Part shown: piece after piece, positions 11,066 through 24,439 of the stretch | Position numbering within the stretch: the first letter of the stretch is position 1 | Layout of the letters: each line of letters starts with the position of its first letter | DNA from: Apostichopus japonicus | Taxonomy: Eukaryota; Echinodermata; Holothuroidea; Aspidochirotida; Stichopodidae | Assembly: GCF_037975245.1 (NCBI RefSeq) | Contig: NC_092582.1 | Span: 26,352,077 to 26,416,076, forward strand | DNA: 64,000 nucleotides | Direction of reading: 5' to 3' | Translations under genes and position numbers: made by a program | Notes under the pieces: generated by a model | What the model saw: only the letters and a program-made list of their open reading frames with translations | Told to the model about the DNA's origin: nothing | The model's database searches: none

Positions 11066-14000
11066 CGTCGCAGTATCTGTTTATGATATTAGATATTACC
11101 AAGGAAATAATGTTTCCCTTCCTTTGTATTGTACTTGGTATCTTCCGTATTTCTGCATGTAAGTACAAATATATAATTTTTGCAACCAAACACACTTGTT
11201 CCCTTTGAGGCGATCCTGGTCTCTCATTGTGATAAAATTACAACCTATTCATTCCGTTTATCTGTTCCTATATCATAAGTTCATATCGTAAAATCTTATA
11301 ATGAAATTATTGATATGTATTGATGTTGTAATGTCAATGGAAGCAATAAAAGAAAACTAATCAGATAAATATTGTCAACAGTGTTATCTCTGTGTAACAT
11401 GTAGTCTATATACTAACCTGTAATATCAACCTCTTACTCTTTTCCTGTCCTGCATCAAGATCACACAGGTCATGGCTATACAGTAACTCTCAAAACAGGT
11501 GAGGCTGGTAGGCCTATATAGTTGCGGTTGGGATAAAAAAAAATCTTGTCCTAATAAAACTGTTGATAACGCTCTGTGAGTCTTTAATTATAACTTTCTC
11601 TTCAAGTTCATCTCAATTTTCTAGAAAGAAGTGCTTTTTGAAAGATTTTAACTTGCAACCTATTTACCAAATATTCAAGAGCGTATAATAAAATGATCGT
11701 AAAGTATATTGCTCAATGTGGCATCTGGTGACCATTATCTGATATTATAGCGTATTTTGGGGACACAATATCTGAATCATCTCCAGGCAGGATTTTTAAC
11801 GGTTTTAAATTGTACTGTTTTTTTTTCTTCTTAAAGAAGCGAATTTCCCTCGTCCCCATATGAAGATTTCTCCATCCATTGTGTTGATCATTGACGTCTC
11901 TGCACGAGTGAGGGGGGGGGGGTGTTGTGGTCTTGCAGCAAAAGAGATATATCGTCTCATTAACACCGCGGTTTATTGTATACCGCAAGCTGACATATTG
12001 TGACAATTCATGCTAAGCAAGAGATAGTATGGCAGATTGATACAAAGTTCAGTGATGGGGTAATGATTGCTCCTTGTTTTAGGTGTTTAATTAGTCAACG
12101 TACTGATAATAATCAGTTAATAAGTAAAAAATAAAAGAGAACACACATCAAAGTTCAAAATACGAAAGGGAAGAGGGGAAGGGGTGGCTGAAAATCTGGA
12201 CACACTAGCATATATGACGCCATTGTTGGTGCGTAAGATATGCATCACCATACATATATCATGACAAGACTGGACTGGAGAGTGCAGGAGGGGGGTGGGG
12301 GAGGGGGGAGGTTGGCGTGGTTTAGTTACATTATTTAGGTTGTACTGAGGCCACATGTGGTTCAATATCTTACCATGAACATTGCCTTGACAATGTCAAG
12401 TATAAATGAAGTAATTTTGACTTTTTTTTGCCGGAAGTCATTGTTTTCCAAGATGAATATGTTACGGAAAACGACAGTGGATCCATTTCGAGAGTGAGGC
12501 AAGAACGGGATGAGTGTGGAAGACTAATGTGACCGGAACGACGGTAAAACCTGATCATGTTTGGTTAACGTACGGATGAAAATAATTTATGATTTAACAA
12601 CACTTTAAGTAGCACTTTTGTGTGTACATTTGTAACTTCATTCGTCCCGACCAAATCATGTAATGTTAACTCCTATGATAATATAATCAACATGTTTAAC
12701 CATGTGACTGTGGCCGTACACCTGATGATAAGAAAGTACATGTTTTGACCAATAATACACGATGATAATTCATGACATACATTCATGTTATCTAACACAA
12801 ATTCAGTGTTATCTTTTACTTCTTCATTTACAAGCCTTCTATCTGCATACATTATTACATCGTGTAATGATATCATAATAAACCTGAACTTACTCTTAAG
12901 ACAACGTTACTTTACACATCTGTGATGAAAAGAAAATGTTTTTCTCTTTATAAACATTAAAGCAGCCAAAACCTTCAGACTCTTCAAAATTAGATTGTAA
13001 TTAATCAGATTAAGGCACCTTGTTGTATGTCTGTTAATGAGAGTAATTAATAAAGTACATGAGTTTGCAACCTGTCGTCAGACAATTAGTTTTTTATTTA
13101 GATTTAATCCTTTGAAGAACTAAAGATGAACTGGAAACATCCAAACTTGAATTTACTATTTGTTTGAAGTAAACCTTACAATTTCAACAAAGACTTTTGC
13201 CACGCTATTCCTGAAGCAAATAACAAATTTACCCAAAATCGACCTAAATATTTGTTATAAATATACAAATAATCTGCTTAGCCTAAAACGAAAGAGCCCA
13301 ACGTAACATATAGCATTCAATCTAAGAATACACTTAAAAAAATGTTGCATTCAAAGTTAACCATTTCTCTGCACTGGTTTTAACAATACGAACAGGGATC
13401 GCTGCACAGTTCTTATTTATCTGTGAGCAAAGCGTACGAGCGCCCTCTAAAAACAATAAAGTTTGCATCACCCTTCTTATTATAGTAAAGTTATCGTAAG
13501 ATGAAGACTGTGGATTACGGACAGGATAGTAAGAGTGAGGTTGTAGGATTATTTAGATCATACATGTTTATCTGAGATTAGAAGGGCCACCCTGACGTAA
13601 GTTAATTGTTAATGTTCACAGTAATGAATATTCAAAGAACATAATGATATAGATATAAACATCAAGAGAAACAAAGGTGGAACCAGAGTAATGTACAGCT
13701 TACTAAGTTACTACCGTGAAAGCTAATACCATTCATTGGAGGTTGGAGGCGGGGACTTGTGAGAGATTATAAACAATTAGATTTCGTTAACGTTCTGAAT
13801 ACAACTAAACATTTACAGGCTAAATTTAGCTAAACAATTCGTTTGAATCGGAACGATATGTTTATGATGGGAGTTAAAGGCCAAACTTGTTTTTATGTAC
13901 ATAATTTAAACAGGATGACCATCGAAATATTGCTCGTTATGGCATATATGGATACAAACGATTATTCCAGTACATTAGTCCATCATCTAGCATTTTGAAC

Positions 14001-15502
14001 GATAAGCCTGCATAGTCGGTCGAAAGACCTTGATTAACGATGATAAACTCCGATTATTAACCAGACAATCGGTCTAATTTTTAACCGATTATCCAATTTT
14101 ATTTCCTATTAGCTTTCATTTTCAGTTGTAAAACACGAAGTACCGGTTCAAAACAAGACTGGCATTGAGCAATGATCCAATTTTTCCGACATAATCAAAC
14201 TGGAATATATCATTAGTGGGTATTTTGCTTTGCCATACACGTGATTCAGGAATAATTTCGACATGCGAGTAAATATCCGGTAAGATTAGCATAACAATAC
14301 GAGTAAAATCTCATTCTGAATGAGAAGAAAACCGCAGGTGGCTTTAGCTTTGTGAACAATCCAGGGATAGATGTTCTGGTCATACAGTATTGTAATAAGA
14401 TAGCTTGAATAGGCTCGTTGCTCGTGTATACAATCCAACAATAGCAATTGAACGTACAGGGACTGCTGGTGTGATAGTGTAACCATTTAGTTAAATAATA
14501 TTTACTTCAAAGGCATCAATAAGACACTGCAACCTTCTCATCTTGCTCCTCATCTATGGAAATGTTTGTGCAAATTATTCTCATTGGATCAATATCCCAG
14601 GATTTTACCTTGTGAATATTTCACAATGATTTCGTAATCCAAAGTGATGTACCATGAATTCAGGACCAATAGTTTTCAGAGACCTGCATCATTTCGTGGG
14701 CTGAGAAAATGATTCCTTGTGAAGGAGGATTTAATTTTTCGAGAGGATCACTTAGGTTTTATACCGGGATACACTTTAAACTATAGCATAACGATAATTC
14801 TTATCAGGTGGTGAAGTTTGTAGGTAATTTTAGTATTTACCTTTCTGACTTCCCGAAAGCTTTGGAGATTAACAGATATTGGAAGACAAAGTATTGTCCC
14901 GTTGACCACTCGTCATCTGATGTGAGTACACATTCCAATGAAATTCTCTGTTAATATTATTTAACTGGAATAAACGGTATAATTAAACACGTACAACAAT
15001 TTACTTCTCAAAGTCAAAGACATAGGGTATCGTCACATCAACAAACCAGAACACAACCCAGAATTAAAACAACTTGAACTAGGCCAGCTTGAATTTTAAA
15101 AAAAAGAAGCAACTTATAATGACATTTGTTATAAGTAAGTTAAATAAATTAAATACCAGAAAACGTATCCCCTTGTAGAAACAATGACAAGGCAGTAGCT
15201 CTTAATTTAAAAATAATATGGGATAAATTTCAATCGCCTTTCCTGATATATCGATCGGAGAGGAAACAAACATACCGCTGATACCGGTCATAAAGTAAAG
15301 TAGCGGCTTAACCATCAACAGCCTAAATTGTTCTGTGGTTAAAATAATGTTTTGAACATCCTCCGATGGTCAATCACCACCCCAGTCTACCCCCTCCCAT
15401 TAAAAAGTGCATTGTGTAAGAATAGTCCTTCACTTTCAGCGGAGTTATTGTCTATCCTTTGTGCTGAAAACACAGGAACTAAAAAAGTACACATTCAACT
15501 GC
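11066..15502. other. Intergenic, no gene recognised
   Basis: About 4.4 kb of AT-rich DNA. Open frames are short and lack splice context or domain motifs. Small G-rich tracts occur at 11913-11922 and 12289-12312. No RNA gene, no clear repeat array. Confidence 0.5.
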
Positions 15503-16022
15503 GGTATGACTAATAAACATACCGGACCTATTCGGACCATATCGTACCATACCGGACCATATCGGACCATACCGGACCCAACCGGAGGCAAAATAAATGA
15601 CCATCAAACACCACTGGACTATCAAATGCTTATTTTTTATCATTAAATGAATCCCGAAAACAATGAAATCTATTTGGGATGAAATAATTCACTTGTTTAT
15701 AAACTTTGAGGTATAGGCATTACCTACATTAGTGAGATTCGGCAGTGAATCATCAGTGATGAAACTCACTTTAATCAAAGTATACACCGCTAATTAGTGA
15801 GATCAGCCTGGCCCGACAGATTCTCCTGAGTAATCGATGAAATGGTCTCTTCTTACTTGTAATTTCTGTAATTTCACATTATTTCTTTAATTAGCACATA
15901 ACCAGCATTTTAATGATAAAATGTTATAAAAATGACTCCGGTGGTGTCTGACGGTCATTTATTTTGCCTCCGGTTGGGTCCGGTATGGTCCCATTGGGTC
16001 CGGTATGGTAATTAGTCTTACC
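15503..16022. mobile_element. Foldback/MITE with arms built of ACCGGACC-type tandem units
   Basis: The left arm (15503-15612) begins ggtatgactaat, carries several copies of accggaccatatcgg/accataccggac, then ccaaccggaggcaaaataaa and tgaccatcaaacaccac. The right arm (about 15940-16022) is its reverse complement: gtggtgtctgacggtca, tttattttgcctccggttgg, fewer tandem units, and attagtcttacc. About 320 bp lie between. No ORF. The arm lengths differ because the left arm has more tandem units. No clear target duplication seen. Confidence 0.72.
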
Positions 16023-16573
16023 CCGTCACACACTGTTTATAACTATATGCTAACCTTTTTTGGGAGGTCATTTTGATAACACCATGCCGGTTTCCTTTTG
16101 TTTAAACTGCACCCATAAAAGGCAAACGAATATGTCAATTATTTTTATGTGACAAGTTTATTAAAATTTGCTGAGAATGTATATTATACATCGAATGACG
16201 ATATCCGATTCTGTTTTACTTATAATTGTATGTCGTGAATTTGAAGGTTTGCTTCATAGACTTGTTTTCAACATAGATTTCAATCCTTTGTTGTTTTCTT
16301 TCTCTTTGACTCAGTTTCTAAAGGTCGCAAACATTGACCTATATTGATGTCTATAGAAATTTCCTAATTTACTTCAAAATAACAGACAAAGAAGACTGCA
16401 TATTATAAGCTAGCCCATACGTAGTAATGTATTGGACAATCTCACACCTTACGGGTATACACATTTTCGACAAGCTGTATAAAAGTTGTGAACGGCTTCA
16501 GATCGGTTTATATGCAGGTTTGATACCCATGCACATACGTATATAATCTACATAAGACAGTGGGCCATCATAC
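16023..16573. other. Intergenic between two foldback elements
   Basis: AT-rich, no gene or repeat recognised. Confidence 0.4.
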
Positions 16574-17204
16574 TACGATGGCCCGTTAGAGCCATAGTGT
16601 CAAATTGTCAAGTAAAATTTAAAAAATTTAAAACAGTCAATTGGAGAGAAAAAATTGACAAATGAAATTTCTGTGGCAAATGAAAAATAAATTGTGATAT
16701 GAAAAAATAAATTGTGCAATGAAAAAAATTCAAACAAAGAAATAATCTGTCATAACACTAGATGTTCTAATCGTAGTAACAGATTATTTTATCTGTTGTA
16801 ACAGAGTATTTAAACTGCAATAATGCTGACCAAAATCATGGAGGGGGCGCTGTCACAACACAGTGCGAGTGCAACATATACAGTACTGCATATAGCGCAT
16901 GACATATTCCACTTACCGAACAGTCATTAGAAGTTAAGTGTGTATAGCTAGTATAGTTCTAGTATTACATTTCTACGTCATTATGGGGGGGGGGGATTTT
17001 TATTAACGTGTAAGGTTCACATAATTTTGTAGTGCATTTTTGTCGGTTTTGGAATTCCATATACTCTTTGTTTGAGGTGTGAAGCCGACTTTTGTCGAAA
17101 AAAAATCTCTTCTCATGAATTATTTTTTCTTTGGCATTTTTTTCATAATTTTATTTTTACTTGACAATTTTTATTCACTATGGCCCTAATGGGCCTCCAT
17201 CGTA
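16574..17204. mobile_element. MITE with tacgatgg... terminal inverted repeats
   Basis: The left end reads tacgatggcccgttagagcc then atagtg, followed by attgtcaagtaaaatt. The right end, reverse-complemented, reads tacgatggaggcccattagg then gccatagtg and attgtcaagtaaaaa. The subterminal parts hold short A-rich direct repeats (aaatgaaaaataaattgtg and similar). About 630 bp, no ORF. A non-autonomous DNA transposon; superfamily not assigned. Confidence 0.7.
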
Positions 17205-18563
17205 TTATACAGTCAGCTTTCTAGGAGAGAAAATCTGATGAACATAAAAGTCAGGATATTTGTGGAAAACCTTGAGCATGTTTTACCCTGCTAATGTTTT
17301 GGTTTTATGCTAAATCAACTGTGTGGTTTAGGGGTGGGTAGGGGTTGGGAAGGGGCAAGTTTATAGGAGAGGATGGGATAGGGTGACCTACCGTGTCGAT
17401 ACTTTATGGAGAATTAATAATAATTTGACGTTCGTAACTATATAGGAAGTTTCTGTGCGCTGTTATTATATATAGCATATACCCTGTACAAAATAGCTAA
17501 TGTATACGGTGTTATGGATGGATGCATTTACACACACATGCATGCACAATGCATTGCAGTTCTTATCTCTCTCCGTCTATCTCTCTTCTTACGAGGAATT
17601 AAGATGTATTTTGGTTAACATTGTTAGTCTATCAAGATCCTGCTTGATTCGAAAACTTACAGGAATGTGTTATGACATGATATTATAGCATAGATTGTCT
17701 TGTAAATAGCTGTTTCCGCCAAAAGGCGCTTCATTGAGCCAGGGGCGAAAACCCTTGACCGGTAAATAATAGGATAGCTAGGATAATGTCATGACAAGAT
17801 AGAATCATTCTTTTTTTTTGTCGTTACACCGCAAGGTAGATCTCAATGAATAGATATCAATCAATATTTCAATATCAATCAATAGATATCAATCAAAATT
17901 ATATATTAGCCAATCTCACATAGGAATGTTCACGTTATAGGTGCTCTTGAAAATACAATAGAGAAGATAAAATCCATGGTACCGCTCCGTGCCACTTCAA
18001 TGTTGCAATGTAAAAGACCCGGAGATGGTTACGTGCAAACCACTTCAACTGCTTTATGACTGATGAAAGCATTGTGTTGCATATTATATAACGAATAAAT
18101 ACCAAGGCCGTTTCAACTGCATGTTCACATGACGTTCATAAAGTTGTTAACAGATTATTAGTTTAGCAAAAACTTGTTTTAAGCAAAAGATGACACAGAT
18201 ATTTTACTATTATAACCGGTGCCCATTATTAGTATGCAGGCTATCTGTCTGTTATTCTTATCGTCCGTCTGTCAGTCAATCTGTCTGTGTATATATTTCT
18301 GTCTTCTTGTATGTCAGTACTTCAAGCTGCTTTGTGTCTATGTCTGGTTATGCCTTTGTTGCATCATTTTGTCCCTATATCTGTTTTTCTCTATACATGT
18401 GTGCGTCGGTCTAATGAAATCCTCTTTAACATAAATGTACATCTTTCATGTGCTGACTATACAATGAATAGAATGGAATTAAAACTGTCACGTGATTCGT
18501 GTGTACGTCGATAACTACTAAATATTACACACTGTAGTACTACTAAACTGTGTGTTGAACTCC
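17205..18563. other. Intergenic, 3' of the transporter gene
   Basis: No exon recognised. 18240-18330 is rich in gtctgtc/ctgtctgt words. The last bases probably include the 3' UTR of the minus-strand transporter gene. Confidence 0.4.
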
Positions 18564-21481
18564 TCAGTTACTTCTCTTTCTCTTAAAGTGTAGCAGTGTC
18601 CATAACACGACCATGAGAGTTCCATTTAGGATACTGATTACCCCAAATAAGATAAATGCTCTGTTTAAGTGTCCGGTGTGATCAAGAATGTAACCTGTAA
18701 GTAGAAAGTAGATTTGTAATCAATGGAATTGTTTACTACTGCAACTTTGTCAATCTAATTATCAGAAAGAGATATTTTGAATTTGGCAAACAATAGCAAG
18801 ATCCGAGCAATGTCATCACGATAAACTATAGTATGCCTATACCGTAACCATCAGCGAGCCGTTGTAAGCATAAGTTTCTAGTATAGTTAGTTAATCATTT
18901 AAGTACACCGATGGAGATGTACTTGGTAGTTGGTACTTGTATTCGAAAATGCTCGGAAACTGATGCTTGGTACTCGGAACCTCAAGTATACTCGTTGGTA
19001 CTTGGATAAAACTATACCTGACTACAACACTATATATACCTACTATCAATTAATTTAGATCGTGCAAACTTTTTCGGCCAACTCGCTGCTAAAACGACTT
19101 CGGGCCGGAGTATGGGCTTTGCCTCGACCCCCCCCCCCCCCAGATTGGTTACCGTATATAAACCGGGAGAGTTCTTTGCTACTTACCGGGTGTGATCCCT
19201 GCCATTAAAGCTAGTATTCCATTACCAAAGTCCAATAATCCGAAGGCATCCTTGTAGTTGTCCGGTTCCACGATGTAAGTCAATAGTCCCGCGATCATCC
19301 CGGACTGCGCTGATAGGAAACACGCGTTAATGGCACTTGTAATAAACTGTAGGGCCAAAGAACCTTGGAAGGACGAGAACACTTCTTTGATGATAAAAAC
19401 GACTCCATTAATGAAATAATAAAAAGTGATTACAAGTATAGGTGAAATTTGGCATTTAAAGCTGAGAGAGGCAATTACTCTGCCAAACATCCCAGCAAGT
19501 CCTCCTATGCTTGCCGTCTGCGCTGCCTCTGAGGAAGTAAACCCTATCTCGATTGTGTGTGGAATCAGAAACAATGTCCATCCATCTGCCGGTAATTTTC
19601 GAGTGTTTGAAACAATAAAAAATAATACAAATACGGGACTTATTAATAGCAGATAATATTTTTTGATACCAGTTTTAAGTCTCTGCATCCACCTGGTATC
19701 AACATTCTGGTTATTTTCATCTCCGTTGTCTAAGTTATGTAACAACTCAATAGTTTCGTGTTCATCATCCGACTCATTAAGTTTATCATTATTCGCTGAC
19801 ACTATAAATCGTGGCTTTCGTAGAAGTAGTCCACATGGTATCAGGTGCAAACAGAGCGCGCCGAAGAGGATGAACGTGCCGTCATCTCCATAGGCAACGT
19901 GACATAATTCCATAAAAGGAGGAACCGCAATCATTCCCGCAAAACTACCCATCATCGACAGAGGCATTACGGACGCAAAGTCCTCTCGGAAATGGTCCTT
20001 CATACAAACAGCCACCGGCAGTAAAAGACAGGCGAAACCGATTCCTGCATATAATACACAAAAGAAAACGGTACGCTGCACAATTGAGGTGCTGCATATT
20101 TGACTATCTTTGTCAATAGAATACGTTGTAAAAGAGGAAAGTCCACATTTATTAAAGTGTGGACAATGGTTAATATACATTGTTTGTACCGTGGTAGAGT
20201 AGGGTCCGTTAAAAGACCCCCAGAAGTGTCCCCTTTTCATAAAATAGAAGTCCCCCCACTTCTTTTTATGGAAATGTACCATTTTTTTAATTGTCTTTGG
20301 TTGCTTTGTGTTTTGAAATTGCCCTTCAATTATTTCAAAAGTGACTTTTCTTTGAGAAATTCAAAAAATTCCGCTCACTTAGAAAGTGTTCTTTCGTTGA
20401 AAACTTAAAAGGAAAATTTTAATTAAAAAGTGCCGTTTTTTGAAACACTGAGACTTATTGTACAGGACGCAAAGAGTGTCCTCTTTGTCGAAGTTTTGAG
20501 TCAATTAAGGGCTTTGCTCTCTCAAATGTCCCACTGCATTTCGACGTTTGAACAATCCCCCTCCCCCCCCCCCTCCAACCAAAATAAACCCTCTCCCGCT
20601 GCCCAAGTCTGCCCTTCAATTACACTGAAAATACGACACTTCCGTTGATATAATTTCTTCAGGACTGTGTCGGGTGTAAATTGTGACCCCCCCAATCCCG
20701 CACCCCCCCCCCCCTTGCCCCTTTTCCTCATACCATTACACTTTCCAAACATACCTGATATTAAAGAGAAGACAATAAGCAGAACAGTTGTGTTGGCAAA
20801 TAAGCCAATGAGGATGTAGCCAAGACCAACCAGAAATCCACCAAAAGTACCGAGAACTCGATAACTAAAGAAGTTCAGCAGTATGCTGGATATCGGGCCT
20901 GAAGATTTAAACAGTTTATACGTTTGAATTTAGTCGGTGTGGTCATATAAGAGTAACTATACGGATTTTCATAAAGCCAAAGTACAGAAAGATCGGAAAT
21001 AATAATAACTCCCCCCCCCCCCCCCCCACACACACACACTTGAAAATACATTTTGTTCTAGAATATTGGCCTTGCTGACTTACATTGCTTTTATTAATTG
21101 TTTAATATTTAAATATCAAAAACATCATAATGTATAACCATTTGCCAAGTGATACTATCCCTTTCCCTGGGCCGCTTTAACAAAACCGCCGGGTACAAAC
21201 AACAATAAATTGATAGTATTCTTTCTTGCTCACCACATAGACGTCCGAGTGCATACGGTAAGAGAAGAATGAAGCCTGCTAACGTTCCAGATGTTTCTCC
21301 AGAGATAGAATTGAACAAGATTCCACCTGTCTTTACAGAACCAGTCAAGAAAAACATGACTAAGAACCTACTAGTGAAAACCAGCCACCGCGACAAATTG
21401 TCCTGTCTGTTATCTGCACATAGAAATGTATGGATATATATGGATATATATGGATATATATATATATATATATATATATAG

Positions 21482-21560
<79 letters not shown>

Positions 21561-21869
21561 GAAAATCGTAATGAGTTGGAAAATCCAGAACAGTGAAAAA
21601 ACTTCCAGCCTCAACCGGAATTCGAACCCGGGCCTCCCACTTTGTACGCGGACACCCTAACCAACTATAGGCCATGGACGCTGATTGTATGTCCAGAGGT
21701 TCGAAACCGGTAAGGATGGTCGTAATTCCACTATAGGCGTTCGTCACTATATATAAACAAAAAAAATTTAAATCTACACTTGCCTTTTCATAAAGTTTTT
21801 CATCATGCATCACACATGATATATAAATAGAGAAAATAAGACATACGTACCAGTCAATGCAGGTGCCAT
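18564..21869 (-). CDS. Monocarboxylate transporter-like protein (SLC16/MFS), complete, five coding exons
   Basis: Minus-strand exons 21869-21851, 21413-21234, 20898-20755, 20044-19187 and 18694-18564 (TGA) join in phase 1 throughout and give 443 aa. The ATG at 21869 encodes MAPALT and is followed at once by a gtacgt donor. The next exon completes an Asp codon: [13 protein letters not shown], the place of the DG-rich conserved stretch before TM1 in MCTs. Exons 2-3 hold TM1 to TM4 ([28 protein letters not shown]). Exon 4 starts [16 protein letters not shown], as in MCT TM4, and holds TM5-6, an acidic cytoplasmic loop of about 50 residues ([14 protein letters not shown]), and TM7-11. The last exon gives [16 protein letters not shown]12 and a basic tail KRKRSN. 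Twelve TM in total. Predicted proton-coupled or facilitative transport of small monocarboxylates or related solutes at the plasma membrane; substrate not deducible. The open frame extending up to 20282 is intron read-through, not a start. Confidence 0.87.
21430..21557. repeat. (AT)n microsatellite in transporter intron 1
   Basis: A run of alternating TA, interrupted by ggatatatat units at its left and one gcc at 21480. It forms the tail of the adjacent minus-strand SINE. Confidence 0.95.
21560..21690 (-). mobile_element. tRNA-derived SINE
   Basis: On the minus strand there is an A-box-like tagttggttagggtg (21667-21653) and a B-box ggttcgaattcc (21629-21618), 24 bp apart, inside a tRNA-like stretch ending ccggttgaggctgg. 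A short body (cactgttctggattttcc) and an AT-repeat tail follow. This is the layout of a tRNA-derived SINE, transcribed by RNA polymerase III in active copies. It lies in intron 1 of the transporter gene, in the same orientation as the gene. A second ggttcgaaacc on the plus strand at about 21697 may belong to another copy or be chance. Confidence 0.72.
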
Positions 21870-22992
21870 TTCTCGGCCGCCAATATTGTAATCATTAAAA
21901 CCAGATAAGGAATGTAGGATTAATGAGACCGGTGTAGGCTTTCCTTTACAAAGCCTACTATTCCGAGATTTGGAAACGACGTGAACAGTTTGAAAACTAC
22001 ACATGTGTTCTCTCCGTAGACCAACTGAATACTAACAAGAAAAGTTGGTTGCCAGTGATATAATAGTTTAAACAGCTCTTCATTTTTATATATGTGTTTG
22101 TGTGCAGAATAAAACCTAAGTCGTTCATGTGTGAAGGTCGCAACACCTACGGGAAAAAAATACCATTATCAGCATTATATCAAGCATGGTGTACTGCAAT
22201 ATATAATTATGTAGGCCTATAGCTCCCACAGTCTCACGTAGTTAATCATGCCAAACGCGGAATTCGTTTATTAAGGGGTGTAGGCTACTAGCTATGGCAA
22301 AAGTATCGAACTGTGAGCAATTCAGTCTTGGTATACCATGTCCCCACCTCTGAAATTGTTGGTGGGGACGCGTCCCCGTGTCCCTGCGGGAAACGGCGCC
22401 CCTGATACTGATATATGTGTAAGATTTAACGTTATGTTGTGTTTTCAAAAATAAACTCGATGTCACGAGCTCAGCTCATGGAAATATGGTCTTCGCGAAA
22501 TGAAGTTTCGTAATCAGTTATAGACAAAGCGATTCATGGCGTCACTATAACTATAATTAGCATCACCAACATACATTAAATAATTGAGAGAGATTGTCTT
22601 ACTAAACATTTCAGGTTGCTTATAGATAACAAATCGACTTTTTCATGGCGGTTCAGTGTATGTGACAGTTTGTTATAATATAGGTTCTTTCAATCCACTC
22701 TGTTAACAGGTCTATCAAAGTATAATTTGCTTATAGCTGTACACCGACGGACCGGAGTATTATCGTTAAATCCAGGTCTCTGCATGTAACGGGTACTATA
22801 TATTCTAAGAATTCAGCGTATACATGCAGACAGAATTTACAGTACCAAAATTGTCGCGATACCTTGATAATCTGTAGGCAATAATGCAACACATGGAGTA
22901 CGGTTATGATAATATGTTTTAGTACTCACGAGAAAGACTTTCTTTATCACCATCGTTTGATTATAAACACGATGGTTGATTTCTTTGTCAGA
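21870..22992. other. 5' flank of the transporter gene
   Basis: It should hold the 5' UTR and promoter of the minus-strand transporter gene, but no TATA box or other site could be fixed. No coding exon seen. Confidence 0.4.
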
Positions 22993-24134
22993 AGTGGCGT
23001 CGCCAGGGGGTGGCCTGGGGGCACATGCCCTCCCAAAAAATCGTGCCCCCCCCCGATGCGATTTGTAGTATTAAAAAAAAAACTCAAACAAAAACTTTAT
23101 CTGCGTCAATTACAAACATAAATATAGGACAGACTAAGTCCGAAAACTCTTGAACATAAAGTTACTTCAGGTTGCTTAAAATATCGCAAGATTGCATCTA
23201 AGGACAAGGGCGGCGGAAGCACTTTTAATCTGGGGGGGGGGGGGGGGGCACCAACGTCGAAGGGCACTTTGCAGAAATTCGATTGGACTGATGCAGCCTG
23301 ATATTTAGTACCCTTTATAACTCTTATTGTATTATCTTATTTGCATATACACATCACTCCATCAACGCCACCCCCCCCCCCTCCTCAAGAAAACAGTGCA
23401 TACTAGCACTGCAATATCTAATGTGCAAATTGGGAAACAAGGAAAAAGACAAAATGAGGTGAAATCATTATAAAGTCCAAGTCCCTGCACACGCGATCGA
23501 TACATGCATGAAAGCAAATGAAATATGTCAAAATACTGAAAGAAAAATAATTTTCTATGTGTTTTTCAATGGTTAAACTGATATTATTATGATCATTATT
23601 ATTGTAACGACTTTCCGAATAATTACAACCAATTTGGAAGGGTTATAACACGGCAAATGATGTATGTTATTGGCATGCGATGTTATAACTGATGCATGCC
23701 TATATGATATGAACATTAACATGTTGAACGCGCGAAAATTTTGGTAATATTTTTCGAGCAAGTCGTTACAGCCCCCCCCCCCAAATCAAATTGGGCTCCT
23801 ATGCCTGTGGTAGTAAACATTTAAAACTTCCCGAAATATTTCATTCGACGTGGGTTTCGCTTTGTAACTCTTTTTTATTTAGAAATTTTCATGTAGAAAA
23901 AGGGCACATTTTTAACCTGAGGAAAAGTGGGGGGCACGTTCCCCCTGTGCCCCCTCCGGTTCCGCCGCCCTTGTCTAATGACCTTAATTAATCAAACTTT
24001 TCTCAAAGGGGAGGGGATACCTCCTCATTAGACCTCTCCCCCAGGACGGATTTCACAAAAAAAAAACATGCCCCCTAATGAAGTGATGTTCCGCCCCCCC
24101 CCCCCCCAAGATTGAAATGTCTGGCGACGCCACT
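22993..24134. mobile_element. Outer MITE with agtggcgtcgccag terminal inverted repeats
   Basis: agtggcgtcgccag at 22993-23006 is matched exactly by its reverse complement at 24121-24134. Just inside both ends are long C or G runs and gtgcccc words. The flanks tttgtcaga (left) and tttgttaga (right, one base away) could be an 8-9 bp target duplication with one change, as in hAT elements; this is tentative. It is interrupted by a second MITE at 23203-23975. No ORF. Confidence 0.72.
23203..23975. mobile_element. Inner MITE with gacaagggcggcggaa terminal inverted repeats
   Basis: gacaagggcggcggaa at 23203-23218 matches the reverse complement of 23960-23975 exactly. G-rich (about 23231) and C-rich tracts lie just inside. 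It sits within the MITE 22993-24134, so it inserted later. No coding capacity. Confidence 0.72.
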
Positions 24135-24439
24135 GTTTGTTAGAGCCGTTGAATAATGGACGGATCTTCCAAATGGTAGGTGACCGAAAGTGTCACCGGA
24201 AGCAAGTTCTGGGAGAGGGATAGAAATACTGTGTGTGTATGTGCGTGTGTGTCTGCGCGTGTGTCGTTACATGTCAATTTTGTGTCAAAAGGTTCTCCTA
24301 AACAACGGCTCAATCGATTTTCTTCGAACATATATTTGGAAGGTGCCACATGATATGAGCGATAGTATGAATGGTTAGATGGGTGGTAATATAAATATAC
24401 ATCAAGGGTATAAAACATTGAATTAAATTGCAACCACAC

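Noticed and set aside
20045..20282. N-terminal extension of the transporter starting MVHFHKKK
   Set aside because: It is intron sequence upstream of the acceptor at 20045; the spliced start at 21869 gives the proper MCT N-terminus.
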